64,000 nucleotides of DNA from Leptobrachium leishanense (lineage: Eukaryota > Chordata > Amphibia > Anura > Megophryidae): contig CM019069.1 in the NCBI GenBank assembly GCA_009667805.1, positions 56,486,422 through 56,550,421 of the forward strand. The letters are read 5' to 3'. Below, one piece after another: positions 58,336-64,000 of this stretch. Both the position numbers and the translations under genes were made by a program. A model generated the notes under the pieces. That model saw only the letters and a list, made by a program, of their open reading frames with translations. It made no database searches and was not told the origin of the DNA. Numbering within the stretch: position 1 is the first letter of the stretch; each line of letters starts with the position of its first letter.

Positions 58336-59171
58336 ATAATACAATTTTGGTATAGGAATGACAGGATTTTCGTAATGCGGGAAACACGCGGCGGGAAAAC
58401 ACGCGGCGGGAAAAAGGAAAGAATTAACCCCCTCAGTTCTGGAGTGTAAGGTCTCAAAAAGGTGTACGTGTATTGATTCGGGTACTGTAGTCAACTGGCC
58501 AGTGAATGTGATAAGCAAATCTTCGACTAGTCAAGTTGGGGCCCTGTAGAATTGAAACAATAATGCAGCGTGCTGGATTTTACTTGGACTTTCGGCCTGC
58601 AAGGCCTCTCACCCATCCATTATACAGTCTGTCCCTCTGTCTGGTCGAGGATGTCTCTCCGCTGGTCCTCCGGAACTCTGTGCACCCGGATCCGCTCTCT
58701 GGCCCGTCCGATCTCCGAGTTAAGAACCACGGCCTACCGCCTGCACTCCCTATGGATCGTCGCGGTCTCCTTACAGGGGGTCCAACTGGAACAGAAGTTC
58801 TTGTGTACACCTCCCGGTGATGATGGGTATGCCTCCGCAAGTTACTGTCCCGATCTCCAGCACCCAACAGGTAGCGTCTGCGCTCTGGCCTGGTCTCGAT
58901 CTCGAGCAGTCTCACTTGCGTCCTCTCTCTTTCGTCGCTCCGCTCACTCTGGCCCGCCTTTGCATGAGGCTGCGGATGTCCTTTCCTCCTTCCCCACCCA
59001 CTTCCTGTCTCTGCCCCAAAGCATGCTGGAAAACGTAGTCCCATTGTGTCCAGTATACTTTACAATGCGCTGTCTCCCTCTGGTGGCCAATATAAGTAAA
59101 TGCAGCAGAACACAGTCTTTTCAAAGCAGCGCTACATATATATATTCTGATAATATAGACTCTTCTTAGAA

Positions 59172-60470
59172 TAAAGAGGTTATTCAAAAAGCACCTAAAT
59201 TTCAACGAAATTTCAGTGCTCTTTCATTCGGCGCACTTCAGTGAGCTGAATTTGCTGACCCTGTGGTGAATTCAGCATTCACAGCAGGGTCTCTGAAGTG
59301 CACCGAATCAATCTGACGAACATTGCCGATAAACCCACCGAATGCAGCTGCAAACCGACGAACGCATCCGATAAACATCCGAAATACCACCGAACGCATC
59401 TGAAAAACGAAACCGATCCGATAAACCACCGAACGCATCTGAAAAAACAAATCGATCCGATAAACCGCTGAAACACAGCCGCAAACCCTCCAAACACAGC
59501 CGAGGATCCGCCGGACAGCCAAACACCGTTGGAAAAAGCCGACCAGCCTCTAAACAGGGGTAAAAAAAAATGCAACCTTTTAAAAAGGCGTTTTAAACAA
59601 AACTCATGCATGATAATGCATGGAAATAATATATAAAGGCCTGTGAATAACAAAAGGTCTGTTACAGAATTATAAACACATTAAAAAAAATCGTAATTAA
59701 AAATTTCTTAAATATTTAAGAGAAACTGGGAATATTTTTTACATGGAAACCTATGGGAATCACTTGTTTAACCCCTTCACATCTCAAGCTTCTAAGGCAC
59801 CATCTGTTGCCCCGATAGAGATATCTCAATATGCTAATCTGCAGCCCAAAAGCAAATGAAATTTGTTTGCTGCAAAAAAAAAATTTTAGCTTTTGGGCTG
59901 CAGAAGGTGCGTAATGCCCAAAAAGCTAAAACTGTAAAACCAGCTGCTCAAAGCGCTGAAATATCGGGCTTTTAGCAGCAAAGCAGGGAGAAATAGAAGA
60001 AAATAGATCTGCTGTTAAAACCTCTAACTCAATTTGGCAGTAGATGGCGCTATCTACTGGCCAAAATAGGTTATTTACAGTAAGACCTACAATAGGTATA
60101 AAAACGCAAATATTACTTATTTTAAAATTTTAATTTAAAATGATTTCACAAAAACACACTGGTATGGTTGTTTGGAAAATCACTTGGTAGTGAAGGGGTT
60201 AAACCTGTCAAATGAAAACCACCTAAAATATGGGCATTTCGTCAACGTATCGGTGCAGTTTGGCATTCTCTGAATAGACTAACCATTACTTCTCTATGGG
60301 AAATGTCACTGCCACTGAATTGCACCATATTGCAATATTTGCAATTGCATATTTGCCCAAAAGCCAACTTTTTGAATAGTTGAATTGCCACAAAATTGCA
60401 CCAGACGGGGAAATTCACCATTCGGCGCAATTCGGTGTCCAATTCGGCAATCTTTGAATAACCTCTTTAG
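59172..60470. mobile_element. Miniature element (family G) split by family B
   Basis: AAAGAGGTTATTCAAA at the left mirrors TTTGAATAACCTCTTT at the right. The interior has CCGAACGCATC and CCGATAAACC words repeated in a loose tandem at 59320-59470. Related in ends and layout to families A and E. Confidence 0.8.
59768..60202. mobile_element. TTAA-flanked miniature element, family B, intact copy
   Basis: TTAACCCCTTCAC ... TTGGTAGTGAAGGGGTTAA, 435 bp, no insertion. Matches both halves of 30755-33182, which allowed the CR1 junctions there to be set. Confidence 0.88.
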
Positions 60471-60551
60471 AGATATACTTCTCAAGTATGATGGGCAGAC
60501 ATTTCTGTGATGCACAACTTCTCCACAGTATAACACCTGTATAGGGGTATA

Positions 60552-62550
60552 CAGTGGCGTCACTAGGGTCGGTGTCACCCGGTGCGGTAATTTATGGTGT
60601 CACCCCCCCCCCCCGAGTTTTTCAGATTTTTTTTTAACTACTCTTACTCCTAAATCAGTACTCCCATATAACACTGAATGCTCATACACACAGCGCACAT
60701 TACTGTGAGGTTTATTGCTGTGGAGCTCTCTCATATGCTCACACAACTTTTTGCCAACTGCCAGCAAGTACGTTGCCTGTTCGAAGGCAGTGAAAGCACA
60801 CATGGATATATATTGCCCCCAGCAGCTCACCCATGGATATATATTGCCCCAGCTCACATATGGATATATTGCGCCTCAGCTCACATATGGATATATTGCG
60901 CCTCAGCTCACACATGGATATATTGCCCCAGACCAGCTCACATATGGATATATTGCGCCTCAGCTCACATATGGATATATTGCGCCTCAGCTCACACATG
61001 GATATATTGCCCCAGACCAGCTCACACATGGATATATTGCCCCAGACCAGCTCACACATAGATATATTGCCCCAGACCAGCTCACACATGGATATTGCCC
61101 CAGCTCTCATGGATATTGCCTCCAGCACACATGGATATGCCCCAGCTCCTCTCATGGATATTGCCCCAGCTCCTCTCATGTATATACTGCCCCAGCTGCT
61201 CTCATTGATAATGCTCCAGCTGCTCTCATGGATTTTGCCCCAGCTCATGGATATACTGCCCCAGCAGCTCATGGATATACTGCCCCAGCAGCTCATGGAT
61301 ATACTGCCCCAGCAGCTCATGGATATGCCCCAGCAGCTCATGGATATGCCCCAGCAGCTCATGGATATGCCCCAGCTCATTGATATGCCCCCAGTTCCTC
61401 ATGGATATGCCCCCATCTCCTCATGGATATGCCCCAGCACCTCATGGATATGCCCCAGCACCTCATGGATTTGCCCCAGCACCTCATGGATTTGCCCCAG
61501 CTCCTCATGGATATGCCCCAGGCCCCCATGGATTTGCCCCAGCAGCTCATGGATTTGCCCCAGCAGCTCATGGATTTGCCCCAGCTCCTCATGGATTTGC
61601 CCCAGCAGCTCATGGATTTGCCCCAGCTCCTCATGGATTTGCCCCAGCTCCTCATGGATATGCCCCAGCACCTCATGGATTTGCCCCAGCAGTTTATGGA
61701 TTTGCCCCAGCAGTTTATGGATTTGCCCCAGCTCCTCATGGATTTGCCCCAGCTCCTCATGGATTTGCCCCAGCAGTTTATGGATTTGCCCCAGCAGCTT
61801 ATGGATTTGCCCCAGCTCCTCATGGATATGCCCCAGCAGCTCATGGATTTGCCCCAGCAGGTTATGGATTTGCCCCAGCTCCTCATGGATATGCCCCAGC
61901 AGGTTATGGATTTGCCCCAGGCCCCCATGGATTTGCCCCAGCAGTTTATGGATTTGCCCCAGCTCCTCATGGATTTGCCCCAGCTCCTCATGGATTTGCC
62001 CCAGCAGCTCATGGATTTGCCCCAGCAGCTTATGGATTTGCCCCAGCAGCTCATGGATTTGCCCCAGCAGCTTATGGATATGCCCCAGCAGCTCATGGAT
62101 ATGCCCCAGCTCCTCATGGATTTGCCCCAGCTCCTCATGGATTTGCCCCAGCTCCTCATGGATTTGCCCCAGCAGCTCATGGATATGCCCCAGCAGCTCA
62201 TGGATTTGCCCCAGCAGGTTATGGATTTGCCCCAGCTCACCTCCTGGTCCTGGTCCCAGCACATGGATAGCGGCCCAGGCAGCACCTCTCCGCCGCGTTT
62301 TTCGCTCCTTCTGAGCGTCCGGCGGCGCGCAGCTTGGGCGCTCGTCTGGGGGAGCCACGTGACCAGCCGCGATTGGCTGGTGACGTATTTCCTCCAGGCG
62401 AGCGCCGAAGCTGCATGCTTCGGACGCTCGCACGGAGCGAATACGCGGCGGTGGCGGGCGGTGGGTGAGACACCCGCCCTTAGGGTGACGGTGTCACCCT
62501 AAAGGCGGGTGTCACCTGGTGCGGGCCGCCCCCACGTTACGACGCCACTG
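60552..62550. mobile_element. Non-autonomous hAT element filled by a minisatellite, second case
   Basis: Exact 8-bp duplication GGGGTATA (60544-60551, 62551-62558). Ends CAGTGGCGTCACTAGGG and, on the other strand, CAGTGGCGTCGTAACGTGG; inner GTGTCACC words recur at both ends. No transposase. Ends and repeat core relate it to 6514-8256. Confidence 0.92.
60795..62245. repeat. Minisatellite, mostly 21-bp units
   Basis: To about 61240 units read CAGCTCACATATGGATATATTG with CCCCAGAC variants; from about 61400 the 21-bp unit ATGGATTTGCCCCAGCTCCTC dominates, with GCAGCTC, GCAGTTT and GCAGGTT variants. Because 21 is a multiple of three and units lack stops, all six frames are long and open (up to 493 codons). 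No start context or domains support a gene. Confidence 0.93.
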
Positions 62551-62558
62551 GGGGTATA

Positions 62559-63056
62559 GTTAACTGGGTGTTCTCCCCTTATCATATTGGCTATCAACTG
62601 ATCCCTTATTCATGGGTCTCTAGTACAACTATGTCTGGCAAAGAATTCTTTCAGTCAGAGATAGTTACTTTGTTCATTAACAATCCTATATATTCACAAG
62701 TAAATCATTCTTAAACTTACATGGAAGACAAAAGCACATAATAACAGATCATGTCATGTGATGTGATCTTAATGTGTCAATGTATTCACCCATTCCTTGC
62801 CCAAACCAAGAAAATTAAACTTCTACTGGGTCTCCTTGTACTGGGACCCCGAAGCGAGCTACCAATAAAATTATTACTGACTACAATTCCCATTGGGCCA
62901 TAAATACCATTGAGGGGTCTGAGTCTATCTTGGACCCCCTGGGTCTTGTGTCCTTATGGTTTACTATGATCAGATATTGTAACTAAATGTCCAAAGCCAG
63001 GTGTTTTTAAAATCTGTAAGATTATATTATGCTCTAAATTTTGTATGTCAAAAATA
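62559..63056. other. No recognisable feature
   Basis: Spacer without matched ends or domains. Confidence 0.4.
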
Positions 63057-63744
63057 TTAACCTCCCTGGTGGTCTAATTTTTTCAAAATTTTGTGTCTAA
63101 AAGCGTTTCAATTTTTTTGGAAAGGAAATGTGTTGTTTTATATAGTAAACCTGTTATAATTAGGAATAACTCACTGAAATCCATTCAAACAAGAGTCTAG
63201 TAAACACACTGAGTCAGATAAAGTTTGAAACCCGAAATAATTTATTATCCCAAAAATAATGATCCAAAATAATGCAAATAAATTATATTCAATTATATAA
63301 CCAAACCACAAACACTGAAATCTTTCATAAAACAAGGGTGCAATATAATAGAGGATTTATTCTCATCAAAGCAGCTTTACAGAAATAAAAGCACTTTTTT
63401 TTTCTAAAATATAATAGGGCCCTCGCTGGTGCTTGCCCAGCTTCATCAGTTGGATGTGGGCAAGCACCAGTGAAACATGGGATTGTTTACATTTTACAGT
63501 ATTTTTTTACAGTTAATTTTTTTTTTACAGTTTTTAAATTTGCCGCCTGGTCCCGCCCCCTGCATCGCATGGCTCGCAGGGAGCGAAACCAGGAAGCAAG
63601 TCGCCGGCCACCGCGATCACACTGCGGGGGACAGTGAGGGAGCTCAGGATACAGTATACAGCCCGAGTGTGGCTCGGGGTTACCATTCGCGGTTGCGAAA
63701 TTTAACCCTGAGTCACACTCAGGAAATACCGCCAGGCAGGTTAA
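63057..63744. mobile_element. TTAA-flanked miniature element, family C, copy 2
   Basis: TTAACCTCCCTGGTGGTC ... CCGCCAGGCAGGTTAA. The centre (about 63343-63530) differs from copy 1 and contains a hairpin and a hammerhead-like motif, suggesting an insertion. Confidence 0.85.
63425..63449 (-). ncRNA. Decayed hammerhead-like core
   Basis: Minus strand: CTGATGA, stem GCTGG / CCAGC around GCAAGCA, then GAGGG in place of GAAAC. The first box and stem are good, the second box is lost. Confidence 0.25.
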
Positions 63745-64000
63745 AGTATTTTTAAGGAAAAGTGCTTGGTAGTTAAGGGGTTACATTTGCAAAATATATA
63801 GGGTGGTACAATAAATTTAAAGAACTGTATTCTTTGTACAGCAACAGTTTAGAATGTAAAAATTGACTTCTGGCCAAACAGGTGCCTTTATTTGACTTAA
63901 AAGTCTCCCAGACTTCCAATGTAATCAAGGATGTAATTGCACTGTGTAAAAAGACAGAACATGTTCTTCTTCAAAAATCGTCATCTTTTCAGAAAAAAAC
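63745..64000. other. Right edge, one B-like end
   Basis: GTGCTTGGTAGTTAAGGGGTTA at about 63762-63783 resembles a family B terminus; the partner end was not found. The rest is unassigned. Confidence 0.3.

Larger units (their letters stand above)
56974..59136 (-). repeat. LTR-like repeat, family F, copy 2, split by family J LTR
   Basis: On the minus strand it begins TGTAGCGCTGC and ends GTGAGCGCT next to the TA run. The two parts (58341-59136 and 56974-57192) match the ends of 3979-4840. The open frames at 58536-59169 are shared by chance and have no domains. Confidence 0.55.

Noticed and set aside
57580..58355. Open frames of 218 and 250 codons
   Set aside because: They arise from the 33-bp array in a solo LTR; both strands are open and no domain is present.
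60715..62502. Six overlapping open frames of up to 493 codons
   Set aside because: A 21-bp tandem unit without stops keeps all frames open; the peptides are short repeats (MDLPQLL, HGFAPA, WICPSS).

Overview
The window is vertebrate nuclear DNA dominated by transposable elements, with almost no host coding sequence. The mix is what I would expect of an amphibian, most likely a frog: an L1/Tx1-type LINE, a CR1-type LINE ending in (TTTCTATG)n, a Tc1 transposon with long terminal inverted repeats, several hAT elements with exact 8-bp target duplications, TTAA-flanked miniature elements, a Ty3/gypsy-type retrotransposon with a gag-PR-INT-RT-RH domain order, many solo LTRs, and hammerhead-ribozyme-like motifs next to (TA)n tracts. 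The organism call is inference; no species can be named from the sequence. No bacterial or phage gene organisation, CRISPR array, rRNA or tRNA was seen.

Layout. 1-1476: 3' end of an LTR retrotransposon whose 5' part lies outside the window. 2479-3567: small hAT element holding a solo LTR. 3979-4840: another LTR-like repeat. 4940-11450: decayed BED-finger hAT transposon, split in its zinc finger by a second, non-autonomous hAT (6514-8256) filled with a minisatellite. 11788-16862: Gmr1-like retrotransposon on the minus strand, with LTRs about 1.3% different by substitutions. 16932-18551: Tc1 element with an uninterrupted 340-codon transposase. 20552-21323: fold-back hAT derivative. 23410-28036: three CpG-rich miniature elements around the least repetitive part of the window, which carries one candidate host exon on the minus strand (26453-26556; possible PDE1A-type N-terminus).

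28921-29660: two Penelope-like repeats with hammerhead-like cores. 30501-39074: a miniature element holding a TTAA element, a CR1 LINE and a 5.6-kb L1, with a second CR1 fragment inside the first. 39430-41174, 45125-45989 and 54862-55720: miniature-element families with TIR GGGTTATTCAAAGAGA or TTAACCTCCCTGG. 43178-44014, 48335-49401, 50792-51436 and 57193-58335: solo LTRs, three with exact 5-bp target duplications and one with a near match. 59172-60470: a related miniature element, again holding the TTAA element. 60552-62550: a second minisatellite-filled hAT, sharing its repeat core with the one at 6514-8256. 63057-63744: second copy of the TTAACCTCCCTGG family.

Working together: no pathway or operon is present. 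The apparent autonomous sources are the Tc1 transposase (possibly functional) and the broken hAT, gypsy, L1 and CR1 genes; most other elements are passengers that would depend on enzymes made elsewhere. The long open frames at 6.7-8.3 kb and 60.7-62.5 kb are by-products of tandem repeats, not genes. Exact target duplications allow the order of insertions to be read in many places.
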